Of a stretch of DNA of 64,000 nucleotides, positions 26,661 to 35,629 are shown one piece after another. The stretch is from positions 62,001-126,000 of the forward strand of contig NZ_QJVB01000003.1 of NCBI RefSeq assembly GCF_003397705.1, given 5' to 3'. The notes under the pieces were generated by a model, which saw only the letters and a list, made by a program, of their open reading frames with translations, did not search any database and was not told the DNA's origin. The stretch is from Gardnerella swidsinskii (GTDB taxonomy: Bacteria; Actinomycetota; Actinomycetes; Actinomycetales; Bifidobacteriaceae). The stretch's first letter is position 1, and each line of letters starts with the position of its first letter. Position numbers and translations under genes: made by a program.

Positions 26661-27655
26661 TATGCCAGAAAAAGAATTAAGGAAAAAGTGATAGGTAAAA
26701 TGGCTTATCCAATGCACTCCTTGCTTTAAAAATAGTATTTGATTTGATACCACAAATCTTACTTGTATATTTGATTAGTTCTTTAATCACAAACAATACT
26801 AACGAAGTTGATTTAAAGTATGTATTTTTTGGAATCTTTATCTCATTTGTGTTAAAAGGCGTGTTTTACTATTTTGCAACAAAGGTTGCTCATGAGAAAG
26901 CATACGAAAAATTAACAGAACTTAGGTTAGATATTATTGATCATCTAAAAAAACTAAGTTTAGGATTTTTTAAAGAACATAATACAGGAGAGCTTACCAA
27001 CATTGTTCAGCATGATGTGGAACAAGTGGAAGTATACCTTGCCCATGGTCTTCCTGAAATAATGTCAGTTACACTTCTACCTACCATTATTTTTGTAGCT
27101 ATGATTTTTGTGGATTGGCGTCTTGCTCTTGGAATGATTGCCGGAGTTCCACTTATGTATTTGGTAAAAGTTCTTTCGCAGAAAACAATGGATAAAAACT
27201 TTGCTATTTATTTTAATCACGAAAAGAAGATGAGAGAAGAGCTAATGGAATATGTAAAAAATATTTCTGTTATTAAGGCCTTTTCGAAAGAAGAGGAGAT
27301 AAGTGAAAGAGCATTAAAAACGGCAAGAGAGTATGTTTACTAGGTTAAAAAGAGTATGGGGGCAATCACAATTCCAATGGGACTTATTGACATATTTATG
27401 GAAATTGGAGTAGTTATTGTCATGATTTTGGGAAGTATATTTCTTTACTATGGAAATATTACAACCCTTAATTTTATACTTGCAATTATTTTATCATCTG
27501 CGTTTACAGCATCCATAAGCAAGACAGCTACTCTACAACATTTTTCTATTGTATTTAAGGAGGCATTAAAGGCGATTGACAAAGTTTTAACCGTTCCGCT
27601 TCCAAAGAAAAAGACAGAACAAGGTTTAGAATTTGGAAACATAGAAATGGTTCAA
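26661..27655 (+). pseudogene. ABC exporter (membrane domain only), frameshifted and truncated
   Basis: Remnant of a fused membrane/ATPase exporter of the multidrug type. An ATG at 26661 starts MPEKELRKK and stops at once; similarity resumes in another frame (PQILLVYLISSLITNN ... VAHEKAYEKLTELRLDIIDHL ... FFKEHNTGELTNIVQHDVEQVEVYLAHGLPE). A single in-frame TAG at 27341-27343 interrupts it, after which the same frame continues to PLPKKKTEQGLEFGNIEM. There the transporter similarity ends, exactly where the ATPase domain should begin; no Walker motifs exist. Dead gene. Confidence 0.85.
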
Positions 27656-27663
27656 CAAATAAG

Positions 27664-27870
27664 CGTTCAATTGAAATTCAAAAATATGGCTTTTCAAGGA
27701 AATCTGCTCTGTACATATTACAACACGAAGCAGAATACGTTTTTTATAAATCAGGAACAGGGCTAGAACTCAAGAAATCACTATTATAATGTCTTAACAA
27801 GGGTGTTAAAGCAGATGCTGAGTTGGCTTGGTATAATACACCGGAACTGTTTCTGGAGGAGGAAGCTTAA
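27664..27870 (+). pseudogene. C-terminal tail of a larger gene, possibly a helicase
   Basis: Starting at about 27660 a new frame reads RSIEIQKYGFSRKSALYILQ ... FYKSGTGLELKKSLL, stop (TAA at 27787), then CLNKGVKADAELAWYNTPEL ... EEEA and a final TAA that overlaps the ATG of the next gene (TAATG). It therefore looks like the 3' end of a gene that was coupled to the DUF262 gene and whose main body was replaced by the ABC exporter fragment. The helicase guess is weak. Confidence 0.6.
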
Positions 27871-29690
27871 TGAAAAAGATAGAAGGTTCACCAAAGAATC
27901 TCAAGCAGCTTTTGCAGAATACAAAATATTCAATTCATTATTATCAGCGTGAGTATATGTGGCAGAGAAAGCATATTGAAGAACTGATAGACGATTTAAC
28001 TTCGGAATTTTTAGAGTATTATCATCCGGGGGACTCTAGACTAGCAGTTGCTGATTATGGAGCGTATTTTATGGGATCCATTGTATTAGCTGGTAGGGAG
28101 AATGCTATTATCGATGGTCAGCAAAGATTCTCATCTTTGACATTGCTACTGATGTATCTTAATAACAGATTAAAGAGCATCGGTCAGAGTTATAACATGA
28201 TTGAGACCATGATTTTCTCTGAGTCCTTTGGCTCGAAGTCTTTTAATATCAATGTAGATGACCGGCAGGATTGTATGAATGCAATTTTCAACGATACTGA
28301 CTTTGATACTACTGGTGCTGGTGAGTCCGTAAAAAATCTATATGGTCGTTATCAAGATATTCAGGATGTTTTCCCGGCATGCATTACAGATGATATGTTG
28401 CTGCATTTTTGTGATTGGGTTGCGGAGAAAGTATTCTTTATTGAGATTGTAGCAACAACAGAACAGGACGCTCATAAGATATTCGTTACAATGAATGATC
28501 GTGGTTTGAGTTTGACATCCACCGAAATGTTGAAGGGCTATTTGCTTTCGGAGATAAAATCTGACTCCATACGAGAAAAAATGAATGGCCTTTGGAAAGA
28601 AAAAGTTCTTACTTTGAAGAAGTACGATGACAAAGGCGATGAGATCTTTATTAAGGCATGGTTGAGAGCTCACTATGCAGAAACAATTCGTGAAGCAAAA
28701 GCTGGTGCAGTAAATAAGGATTTTGATATCATCGGCGGTTTCTTCCACAAATGGGTACGAGATGAACGTGATAAGCTGGGACTTAATGGTTCCGATGACT
28801 TTGAGTTGTTCATAAAGAAATTTGCAAAATTCGCAGAGGTTTATGAGCGTATCCGTCAGGCAGAAACAACGTTCGCTGAAGAAACAAAGTATGTATATTA
28901 CAATGCGCAAGTTAACTTCACATTACAGCCACAGCTATTATTAGCACCTGTATGTTATGAAGATTCATGGCCAGTTATTATTGAGAAGATTAATCTGGTA
29001 GCAAGATTTATTGATGTTTTGATTGTATCCAGAGTAACGAAGTGCAGCTCTGTAAATTACAGCACAATTAAAAACTTTGTTTTCAATGTTACTAAGGATA
29101 TCCGCATGACAGACATACCTACATTGAAACAGAAATTAGAACAGCAGTATATCAATCTCGCATTTGACCCGGCAGCAGCATTAAGTAATTTAGGACTTAA
29201 CAGCTTTACTAAGAAATACATTAAGAATATCCTTGCACGTATTACAGGATTTATTGAAGAACATACTGGTGTTGCATCAAACTACTGCAATTACATGAAC
29301 ACTCAAACAAAGAATCCATTTGAGATTGAGCACATTATTACAGACCATTATGAATGGTTTACCGCGGAATATTCTGACCGAGACGATTTCAGACGTTGGA
29401 GAAATAGCATCGGTGCGTTATTGCTTCTTCATAAGAGCATCAATGCAAGCTTAAATGATGCAAAGTATGATTACAAACTGAAAAAGTACTGTTCCAATGA
29501 AGGAAATATCTATACTGAATCACTTGGTGATCTGGCATATCAGAATAATCCCCAATTTAAGAAGTTCGTTTTAGATAATAATCTTGGCTTCAAATCGTAT
29601 GCTTCATTTGGTAAGAATGAAATTGCTGAAAGAATAGCAGTACTCATTGACTTGGTAAAACTCGTTTGGAACGATGATATGTTTATGTAA
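27870..29690 (+). CDS. DUF262/DUF1524 protein, GmrSD-like
   Basis: 606 residues. N-terminal DUF262 ParB-like nuclease/NTPase domain: HYYQREYMWQRKHIEELIDDL and IIDGQQRFSSLTLL (DGQQR at residues 82-86). C-terminal DUF1524 HNH-like domain: PFEIEHIITDHYEWF with the catalytic-type histidine, then RNSIGALLLLHKSINASLND. GmrSD-family enzymes are type IV restriction nucleases acting on modified phage DNA, so a defence role is likely. Strong GGAGGAGG ribosome site. Next gene 23 bp away. Content appears intact; origin probably Firmicutes. Confidence 0.85.
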   Translation: MKKIEGSPKNLKQLLQNTKYSIHYYQREYMWQRKHIEELIDDLTSEFLEYYHPGDSRLAVADYGAYFMGSIVLAGRENAIIDGQQRFSSLTLLLMYLNNRLKSIGQSYNMIETMIFSESFGSKSFNINVDDRQDCMNAIFNDTDFDTTGAGESVKNLYGRYQDIQDVFPACITDDMLLHFCDWVAEKVFFIEIVATTEQDAHKIFVTMNDRGLSLTSTEMLKGYLLSEIKSDSIREKMNGLWKEKVLTLKKYDDKGDEIFIKAWLRAHYAETIREAKAGAVNKDFDIIGGFFHKWVRDERDKLGLNGSDDFELFIKKFAKFAEVYERIRQAETTFAEETKYVYYNAQVNFTLQPQLLLAPVCYEDSWPVIIEKINLVARFIDVLIVSRVTKCSSVNYSTIKNFVFNVTKDIRMTDIPTLKQKLEQQYINLAFDPAAALSNLGLNSFTKKYIKNILARITGFIEEHTGVASNYCNYMNTQTKNPFEIEHIITDHYEWFTAEYSDRDDFRRWRNSIGALLLLHKSINASLNDAKYDYKLKKYCSNEGNIYTESLGDLAYQNNPQFKKFVLDNNLGFKSYASFGKNEIAERIAVLIDLVKLVWNDDMFM

Positions 29691-29713
29691 TCCAGCGAAA
29701 GGAGGCAGGTTTT

Positions 29714-31063
29714 ATGGTTTTTAATACTTTTATAAAATGTCAGGTTTGCGGATGTATTACTAGAGTTCGTTTACAAGTTGGCTGTCAAGAAGAACATCCG
29801 ATAGAAGTAGCATGCGGTAAATGTGGAACCTCTTTGTCTGGTAGCGTGAAGATAGGGCAAGATCGTCCGGGGTTAAGTTTTTCTTTTGATAATGCTGATG
29901 AAGTTCAGGGCGAAAATGCGGATTACATTATTGAGTGTTCTGGTGAATTTCCTACCTTAAAACAAGTAGAAGCAGCTGATTTAGAGAGACTAGTGATTAC
30001 ACCGTTTATTCGATATATGAATTGTATGAAAACGAATGATTCTTATGAGGAATTTGGACAAGATGTGTCTAAGTTGAACGTAACTGCCAAAAAGTGGAAG
30101 AACTATAAAAGAATTCTCAATTTAGCAAAAAACAATAGCGAATACTTAACTCAAGAGATTCAAAAGGAGTTTTCTGGTCATTTTTTTCAATGTAGAGATG
30201 AATTCGAAACATTGAGAGCTGTCCATATGATTGAGGTATATGGATTTTATTCATCATTAAGAAAAGATATCTATAATGACCTTTCGTTTAGCACTGGAAT
30301 ATTGAAAATGGATTCAGCGCAAATGAAAGACCTGATTGAGTTCCTTAATTCTCATGATGGATTCCACCTTGAAGAATTACAGGAACTGATCTACAAGGTC
30401 TACGATGAGTTTATGGTCGTATATCAAAGACTTATACCTGCATTGGCTATACAATACTGTAAAGATAATTCTTTTGATTTTGAATACGAAGGTTCCACAA
30501 CGAGCAGTTTTGATAGTGTAAAACAGTTTTATCTGGATGTTTATGAGGCATTAGGTAATTTGATGATTATTCCTGTTGCTCTTAACAATATTAAGTATAG
30601 GTCTGATATCAATGCTATGAATCCGATTGAGAAAAATGTAAAGTTTTTAGAGGATTATATTAAACTCACAAAAGCATCAAGATATCATTTTTGCTTGGAT
30701 TCTGAGGACTATACAGGCTTTTTGAAAATCCTCGTGAATGCGAAATTGAGAAATGCTATCGGTCATAATGATGTTGAATACAATTCAGTAGACCAGCTGA
30801 TAACTTATATTCCTAATCCGAAAGATAGAACAAAAAAGAAAACAGAATATTTGCTTGAATTTGAAAATGAGGCAATGTGTATGTTTCAAGCTATATTGGG
30901 AGTCTCTGAATATTTATATCGTCTTAGGGAACTTGAACTTATGCATGACGGAAAAATTCCTATTATGGTTCAGGAAAGAGCAAATTGGCCGAAGAAGATA
31001 GGCCGCAATGAATTGTGTCCATGTGGAAGTGGGAAGAAGTATAAGCGTTGTCATGGGCGATGA
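29714..31063 (+). CDS. Zinc-ribbon, HEPN-motif and SEC-C protein, putative defence effector
   Basis: 449 residues, not matched to a named family. Seen: an N-terminal four-cysteine ribbon (CxxC at 9/12 and 34/37); a central helical region; KLRNAIGHNDVEYN near residues 344-357, where R-x4-H fits the HEPN ribonuclease motif; and a C-terminal SEC-C zinc motif, GRNELCPCGSGKKYKRCHG. HEPN proteins are frequent toxins or RNases in antiphage systems. It follows the DUF262 gene with AAAGGAGG ribosome site and precedes RhuM, so the three probably act together. Function is inferred only. Confidence 0.7.
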   Translation: MVFNTFIKCQVCGCITRVRLQVGCQEEHPIEVACGKCGTSLSGSVKIGQDRPGLSFSFDNADEVQGENADYIIECSGEFPTLKQVEAADLERLVITPFIRYMNCMKTNDSYEEFGQDVSKLNVTAKKWKNYKRILNLAKNNSEYLTQEIQKEFSGHFFQCRDEFETLRAVHMIEVYGFYSSLRKDIYNDLSFSTGILKMDSAQMKDLIEFLNSHDGFHLEELQELIYKVYDEFMVVYQRLIPALAIQYCKDNSFDFEYEGSTTSSFDSVKQFYLDVYEALGNLMIIPVALNNIKYRSDINAMNPIEKNVKFLEDYIKLTKASRYHFCLDSEDYTGFLKILVNAKLRNAIGHNDVEYNSVDQLITYIPNPKDRTKKKTEYLLEFENEAMCMFQAILGVSEYLYRLRELELMHDGKIPIMVQERANWPKKIGRNELCPCGSGKKYKRCHGR

Positions 31064-31127
31064 GAGCATACAGAAATTCATTCATTGTTTATTATAGAGT
31101 GATTTATCGAAGAAGGAGGTCTCTTAT

Positions 31128-32174
31128 TTGAAAAAGAAAAAAGATGAAATAACCATTCGTTCCAGTGCGGCAGAATATCTGACCTATGTTGCCTCTGTCG
31201 GCGATCAGCAGGACAGTATTGAGATGCGCTATGAGGACGAAAACATATGGCTGACACAGAAGATGATGGCCACGCTGTATGGCGTGGATGTTCGTACAAT
31301 TAATGAGCATATTAAGAAGATTTATTCCGACTTAGAGCTTGAGGAAGATACAACTATCCGGAATTTCCGGATAGTTCAAACCGAAGGTTCACGTCAGATT
31401 ACTCGTGATATGAAACATTATAATCTTCAAATGATTATTGCTGTTGGGTTCAAGGTGAATAATGAACGAGCAGTGCAGTTTCGTAAATGGGCTAATGGCA
31501 TCGTAAAGGACTATACCATCAAAGGATGGGTTATGGATGATGAGCGTTTAAAAAACGGTGGTTCCGTGCTCACAACAGAATATTTTGATCGTTTGCTTGA
31601 GCAGATTCGTGAGATTCGTTTATCTGAGCGTAGATTCTATCAGAAGATAACGGACATCTATGCTACAGCTCTTGATTATGACCGCACAGCAAAAACGACA
31701 AAGCAGTTTTTTGCAAAGGTGCAGAACAAGATGCATTATGCAGTTCACGGACATACGGCAGCAGAGTTAATTTATGAGCGAGCAGATGCAGGCAAGCCGC
31801 ATATGGGATTAACTACATGGGCAGCAGTACCAGAAGGCAAGATCGTAAAAAGTGATGTGACTGTTGCAAAAAATTATCTTTCTGATCAGGAAATGCGTTC
31901 ATTGGAGCGTATTGTTTCAGCGTATTTAGATCTGGCAGAGGATCGTGCTGAACGTCACATTCCGATGACAATGGAGGACTGGGCAAAGCGTCTGGATCTA
32001 TTCCTGATGGCTGATGACAGAGAGGTCCTTCAGGATGCAGGAAAGATTACGGCAGAGATTGCCAAGGCTAAAGCCGAGACTGAATTTGAAAAGTATCGTG
32101 TTATTCAGGACAGATTGTTCATGTCTGACTTTGATAAATACATGTTGGAACTGGAAGAAAATGCAAAGAAATAG
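31128..32174 (+). CDS. RhuM family protein
   Basis: 348 residues, TTG start 8 nt after AAGGAGG. The family core is clear: IEMRYEDENIWLTQKMMATLYGVDVRTINEHIKKIYSDLELEE (given here as a region, residues 23-70), then FRIVQTEGSRQITRDMKHYN and FRKWANGIVKDYTIKGWVMD. RhuM was named from a Salmonella pathogenicity island, and the family is common next to restriction and defence genes; its biochemistry is not established. Third gene of the DUF262-HEPN-RhuM set, followed by repeat R2. Confidence 0.85.
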   Translation: MKKKKDEITIRSSAAEYLTYVASVGDQQDSIEMRYEDENIWLTQKMMATLYGVDVRTINEHIKKIYSDLELEEDTTIRNFRIVQTEGSRQITRDMKHYNLQMIIAVGFKVNNERAVQFRKWANGIVKDYTIKGWVMDDERLKNGGSVLTTEYFDRLLEQIREIRLSERRFYQKITDIYATALDYDRTAKTTKQFFAKVQNKMHYAVHGHTAAELIYERADAGKPHMGLTTWAAVPEGKIVKSDVTVAKNYLSDQEMRSLERIVSAYLDLAEDRAERHIPMTMEDWAKRLDLFLMADDREVLQDAGKITAEIAKAKAETEFEKYRVIQDRLFMSDFDKYMLELEENAKK

Positions 32175-32555
32175 TTAAAATGTTTCTCTCGTTCAATGCA
32201 GGATTTTCAGGTATGATAAGGTCGAGTGCACGGAAACCTGGCTATCAGTTAGGACGAAAAATATCTGTTGACCTGTTTTTGTAGGAAGAACGGACAAGAT
32301 TGAGGCGATGGCGGTTCCTCGCAAGATTTGACTTTTATGTTGGAATCACTATAAATAGTAGAAACAAATAAAAAAGTTGAACTTTTTCCTTGGATGGGCG
32401 AGGTTCAGACCGTGATATGGATAGCGGAATGTATCAAGAATTTTCTGCTATAGAATTTGTGGATATGTTTCCACTAACAAACGGAGATATGTTGCCACAT
32501 TTCGTATTAGTCTGAATAGGTTCCTGATGACTGACATCAATCCGGACCTATCGTG
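32175..32555. other. Gene-free debris before R2
   Basis: About 380 bp without a supportable reading frame. A short piece, AGGTCGAGTGCACGGA at about 32220-32235, matches part of the R repeat and may be the scar of another copy. Confidence 0.5.
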
Positions 32556-32820
32556 CCACGTGGAGACTGTAGTGTTGATGTCAAAGATTGATTAGCTGGG
32601 TGCATTGAAAGCTTTGTGTAGCAAGGCTTAGCGAGGGCTATCGTTAAAAGGTTTAATGCGAAGCGGCTTCAAGCTGGGTTCTCGCGGTTTTTGAGTGCGA
32701 TTTTGCTGTATGAGGGAAGATGTCGACGCTCTAGGGTTGAGTGCACAGGATGTTAACGTACTTCGCTCGCGTTGAAAGCACACTGTGCTTTCAACTTTGA
32801 GCAAGCTCAGCGAATCGAAG
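32556..32820 (+). repeat. Dispersed repeat copy R2 (longest)
   Basis: Begins CCACGTGGAGACTGTAG, runs through GATTAGCTGGGTGCA and the 209-bp core shared with R1 (32612-32820), and ends in the palindrome GTTGAAAGCACA-C-TGTGCTTTCAAC (12-bp perfect arms) followed by TGAGC-AA-GCTCA. R5 shares the left end exactly from CCACGTGG. Separates the defence cassette from the DUF2089 module. Confidence 0.9.
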
Positions 32821-32985
32821 GCGTAAAACAAAAATAAGGATTGGAGTTATAGGTTAAAATTGCCCTAAGCCCCCCTTTACGTCATATCTCTCATGCTCAT
32901 TCTTGACAAACCCATACAACAACTTTAATATTTTTAATAAAAGTTTAATTTAATTAAAGTTTTATAGGTTGAAGAAAGGGGTGAT

Positions 32986-33279
32986 ATGGATCATATTCCA
33001 AAATGGATGGCTAATCTCACAGACGAAGATATGTCGTTTATAAAGAACTTTGTATTATCGTCTGGATCGTTAAAAGAAATGTCGCAAATGTATCAAGTCT
33101 CTTACCCAACGATGAGAACCAGGCTTAACAGACTTATTGAAAAACTGCGCATAAGCGACAATGAACCAGAAGATCCGTTCGTTCTTTTAGTAAAGAGTCT
33201 TGCTATTGACGATAAATACGATGTTGACACAGCTCGAACACTCATAAACGAATATAGAAAAAGAAAGGATGAATCGTGA
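32986..33279 (+). CDS. DUF2089 family helix-turn-helix protein
   Basis: 97 residues: PKWMANLTDEDMSFIKNFVL, SSGSLKEMSQMYQVSYPTMRTRLNRLIEKL, the DUF2089 core with a predicted DNA-binding helix-turn-helix. Probably a small regulator. GAAAGGGGTG precedes the ATG. Its TGA overlaps the GTG start of a small membrane protein (33276), so the two are co-translated, as DUF2089 proteins often are with membrane partners. Confidence 0.82.
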   Translation: MDHIPKWMANLTDEDMSFIKNFVLSSGSLKEMSQMYQVSYPTMRTRLNRLIEKLRISDNEPEDPFVLLVKSLAIDDKYDVDTARTLINEYRKRKDES

Positions 33280-33449
33280 GCTATGCATTATTTGGTCCGA
33301 TAATTGACATTCTTATCGTACTTGCTATATGTGCTTTAGTGTTCTTTATTGCAAGAAGTCTTATTCGATATGCGCATTCTCTTAAGAAAGACGATAAGTC
33401 ATCTAAGCAGTCTGCAGAAGATAAAAGAATTGCATTACAGGACTTATAA
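33276..33449 (+). CDS. Small single-span membrane protein
   Basis: 57 residues, GTG start overlapping the TGA of the DUF2089 gene (GTGA). One long hydrophobic segment (PIIDILIVLAICALVFFIA) then a basic stretch (RSLIRYAHSLKKDDK) and a polar tail, giving an N-out/C-in topology. Likely partner of the DUF2089 regulator. No known family recognised. Confidence 0.7.
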   Translation: MSYALFGPIIDILIVLAICALVFFIARSLIRYAHSLKKDDKSSKQSAEDKRIALQDL

Positions 33450-33465
33450 AACTCAAAAATAACAA

Positions 33466-33512
33466 GTTATCGTGGCAGAAATTGCAAAATTAGCAAAAAC
33501 TGCCACGATAGC
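33466..33512. repeat. 47-bp palindromic repeat, copy P1
   Basis: GTTATCGTGGCA and TGCCACGATAGC enclose a 23-nt loop. The reverse complement of this whole unit recurs at 36932-36978, and half of it at 37646-37665. It may also act as a terminator for the DUF2089 pair, although no T run follows. Confidence 0.85.
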
Positions 33513-33641
33513 TCCATAAATATGTCTTTATTTAAGAATGGTTCCAAAATGTAAATATTTTTAAATGTTGGTTGTTAGGAACATACAAACTACTAATAGT
33601 AAAAGTTTTTTTAAAAAGTTTTCTAAAAGCACTATCGTTAA

Positions 33642-33659
33642 AAATAGGTACACCTATTT
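33642..33659 (+). promoter_or_regulatory. Perfect 18-bp palindrome at the -35 region
   Basis: AAATAGGT-AC-ACCTATTT, followed about 6-10 bp later by TAAAAT (33667-33672) as a possible -10. The placement, 70 bp before the PH-like/secreted gene pair, suits an activator or repressor such as the NarL-type regulator encoded at 34942. Confidence 0.6.
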
Positions 33660-33728
33660 GTGTAGATAAAATCTGCACGTTAGTATGTTGGTAATTTACA
33701 AAACGAGAATCACGAGGAGGTGCTTATT

Positions 33729-34190
33729 ATGACTAATCCTTTGCGCGGTATACGAGAAGAAGATATCGTCAAGTATTTTAAAGATCACAATCTTTCAGTT
33801 GATAAGACGTATGTATTTACAATGAAATACGACCCTTGGTGGAAAGATTTAATCAAACTATTTTTGTTACCTAAATTATTCTATGTAGCGCAAGGCGTTG
33901 ATGCGCGTATTGTCGCTGCCACTAATAATGAGTTTATTGTGGTTAATCCGAATGCCATTTTAGGCTCGGGTAATCTAGCTAAATTAGACGATAAGCATCT
34001 TCGTCGCATTCCGTGGAATCAACTCACTAATTTTGAAGTTATAAATAAGCCAACAACTCAAATAATTCGCTTTACTGTCAATAGTAAAACCGAAGAATGG
34101 AGTGTACCAACGGAAAGTGCTAGCGTATGGCACTTTAATGTGTACAATCTTGATAATTTGAGAAAAACAATACAATCGCACATTAAGTAA
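33729..34190 (+). CDS. Hypothetical protein with PH-like domain
   Basis: 153 residues from ATG 33729 (MTNPLRGIREEDIV), 6 nt after GAGGAGGTG; an earlier ATG (33720) is closer to the ribosome site and less likely. No signal peptide. The half after DARIVAATNNEFIVVNPNAI ... RRIPWNQLTNFEVIN ... IIRFTVNSKTEEWSVP has the strand pattern of bacterial PH-like domains. It is 12 bp before a secreted protein gene and likely co-transcribed. Function unknown. Confidence 0.65.
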   Translation: MTNPLRGIREEDIVKYFKDHNLSVDKTYVFTMKYDPWWKDLIKLFLLPKLFYVAQGVDARIVAATNNEFIVVNPNAILGSGNLAKLDDKHLRRIPWNQLTNFEVINKPTTQIIRFTVNSKTEEWSVPTESASVWHFNVYNLDNLRKTIQSHIK

Positions 34191-34202
34191 GGAGATACGG
34201 TT

Positions 34203-34754
34203 ATGTTAAAGGTAAAAAAGATTGTAACATCACTGATTGTGACTGTTTTGTCTTTCGGATTCTTGTCAACAACAATTCCAGCTGCGGAAGCGACTGAAAA
34301 TAAGTCTACAGCTATTGTACAACAGGATGTTAAGAAAATTGAACAAGAAGTTCGTTTTATTTTTGAAGAAGCTAGCAGTTATAAGAATGGCGTGGTTTCT
34401 GTTAAAGATGAGCTCCTTAAGATGAAATATGGAAAAGTAATGGCCGCATACATTGCTGAAGGTATTCGACAAGTATATACAAATGATAACCTGTTGGACG
34501 CAATCCGCGCGAATAGCCAAGATAAGGATTTTTGGTCTTGCATGGGCGGCGAACTTATAGGTTTAATTCCTGGGATGGATATTGCTCAACTGCTTTCCAG
34601 TGGTGATTTTAAAGCTTATATTGAAGGGCATGCTTGGGATAAGCTTGCTAAATTCCTTGCAAAACAAATCGCTAAATTTGGATTGAAGGTGAATGTTGCA
34701 GGTATCGTAGCATCAATCGCAATTGGCGCTGGGAAATGCCTCATTTTTGGATGA
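34203..34754 (+). CDS. Secreted protein with glycine-rich hydrophobic C-terminus
   Basis: 183 residues. A signal peptide (KKIVTSLIVTVLSFGFLSTTIPAAEA) with probable cleavage after AEA. The mature part ends with two hydrophobic, small-residue stretches (GGELIGLIPGMDIAQLL and VNVAGIVASIAIGAGKCLIFG) that resemble bacteriocin or pore-forming tails, a likeness only. AAGGAGA precedes the ATG. Preceded by the PH-like gene and followed, after a terminator, by a two-component system, so a peptide-signal or immunity context is possible. Confidence 0.65.
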   Translation: MLKVKKIVTSLIVTVLSFGFLSTTIPAAEATENKSTAIVQQDVKKIEQEVRFIFEEASSYKNGVVSVKDELLKMKYGKVMAAYIAEGIRQVYTNDNLLDAIRANSQDKDFWSCMGGELIGLIPGMDIAQLLSSGDFKAYIEGHAWDKLAKFLAKQIAKFGLKVNVAGIVASIAIGAGKCLIFG

Positions 34755-34831
34755 AATAGTAATAAATTGTTCACTTTTGTCATAGATTTATGATGCATGT
34801 ATTGCAATTTTGTATTGCAAAATATGAAAAT

Positions 34832-34882
34832 AATGCTTTGGCTTTATCGCACAATTACTTTGCGACAGAGCCGAAGCATTTT
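34832..34882 (+). terminator. Long stem-loop terminator
   Basis: AATGCTTTGGCTTTATCGCA pairs with TGCGACAGAGCCGAAGCATT over about 20 bp with few mismatches and ends in TTTT. It closes the 33729-34754 transcription unit. Confidence 0.85.
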
Positions 34883-34941
34883 AATCATCATTCTAAACAT
34901 CTATTGACAAGCAAATTCCAAAACAAGATATCATATATTGT

Positions 34942-35595
34942 ATGAACACTACTTATGCAATTGTTGATAATGACACGCTTGTATTGCGATATATGCAACT
35001 TCTTCTGAAAAGTCGTTTGCCTGAAAACTTTGTTTGTGCATGGATGTGTTCTTCTGCAAAACAAGCTATTCATCGTTGCGTTACAGAAAATACTCCTGAC
35101 GTACTTTTAGTAGATATGTCAATGAGAGAAATGAGTGGTGTTGATGTAATTAAAGCAATTCGCGAGCGCAATAGCAATATTGTTTTAATTGGCATTACTT
35201 CCTACATGCTGGATGAATACGTATTGCAAGTTGCTAAGTCGGGTGGTCAAGCGCTAGTGCATAAAGACAATTTAGCAGACGTAGTTGCAGCTATCCAATC
35301 GCGCGCAGCGAGCTATGGTTGCCCAGAATTGCCACAATATATTGACTATTTTCACACTCCGCAAGAATCATTTAATATGATTTCTCAACTTTCGAAGACT
35401 TCAGTTTTGTCTCCTCAAGAATCGGAAATTATGCGCTTGTGCAAACAGGGGTATTCTACGAAAGAGATTGCAGATCAGCTTAATGTGAAAGTTTCAACAG
35501 TCAACACGCATTTACGGCGTATTTATGGAAAACTTCAAGTTAAAAGTCGCATGCAGGCGCTTGCTGTGCTCGCAAAATATTCACATGACATATAA
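34942..35595 (+). CDS. NarL/LuxR-type response regulator
   Basis: 217 residues. Receiver domain: AIVDND near the start (acidic pocket), phospho-acceptor aspartate in VLLVDMSMREMSGVDV, Thr/Ser switch in IGITS, and lysine in LVHKDNL. C-terminal LuxR helix-turn-helix: LSPQESEIMRLCKQGYSTKE and IADQLNVKVSTVNTHLRRIY. Paired with the kinase 35 bp downstream. Regulator-first order is common for NarL-type systems in bifidobacteria. Possible target: the palindrome at 33642. Confidence 0.9.
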   Translation: MNTTYAIVDNDTLVLRYMQLLLKSRLPENFVCAWMCSSAKQAIHRCVTENTPDVLLVDMSMREMSGVDVIKAIRERNSNIVLIGITSYMLDEYVLQVAKSGGQALVHKDNLADVVAAIQSRAASYGCPELPQYIDYFHTPQESFNMISQLSKTSVLSPQESEIMRLCKQGYSTKEIADQLNVKVSTVNTHLRRIYGKLQVKSRMQALAVLAKYSHDI

Positions 35596-35629
35596 CGTGT
35601 AAGAAATTAACGTGTAAAAGTAGGTAGTT

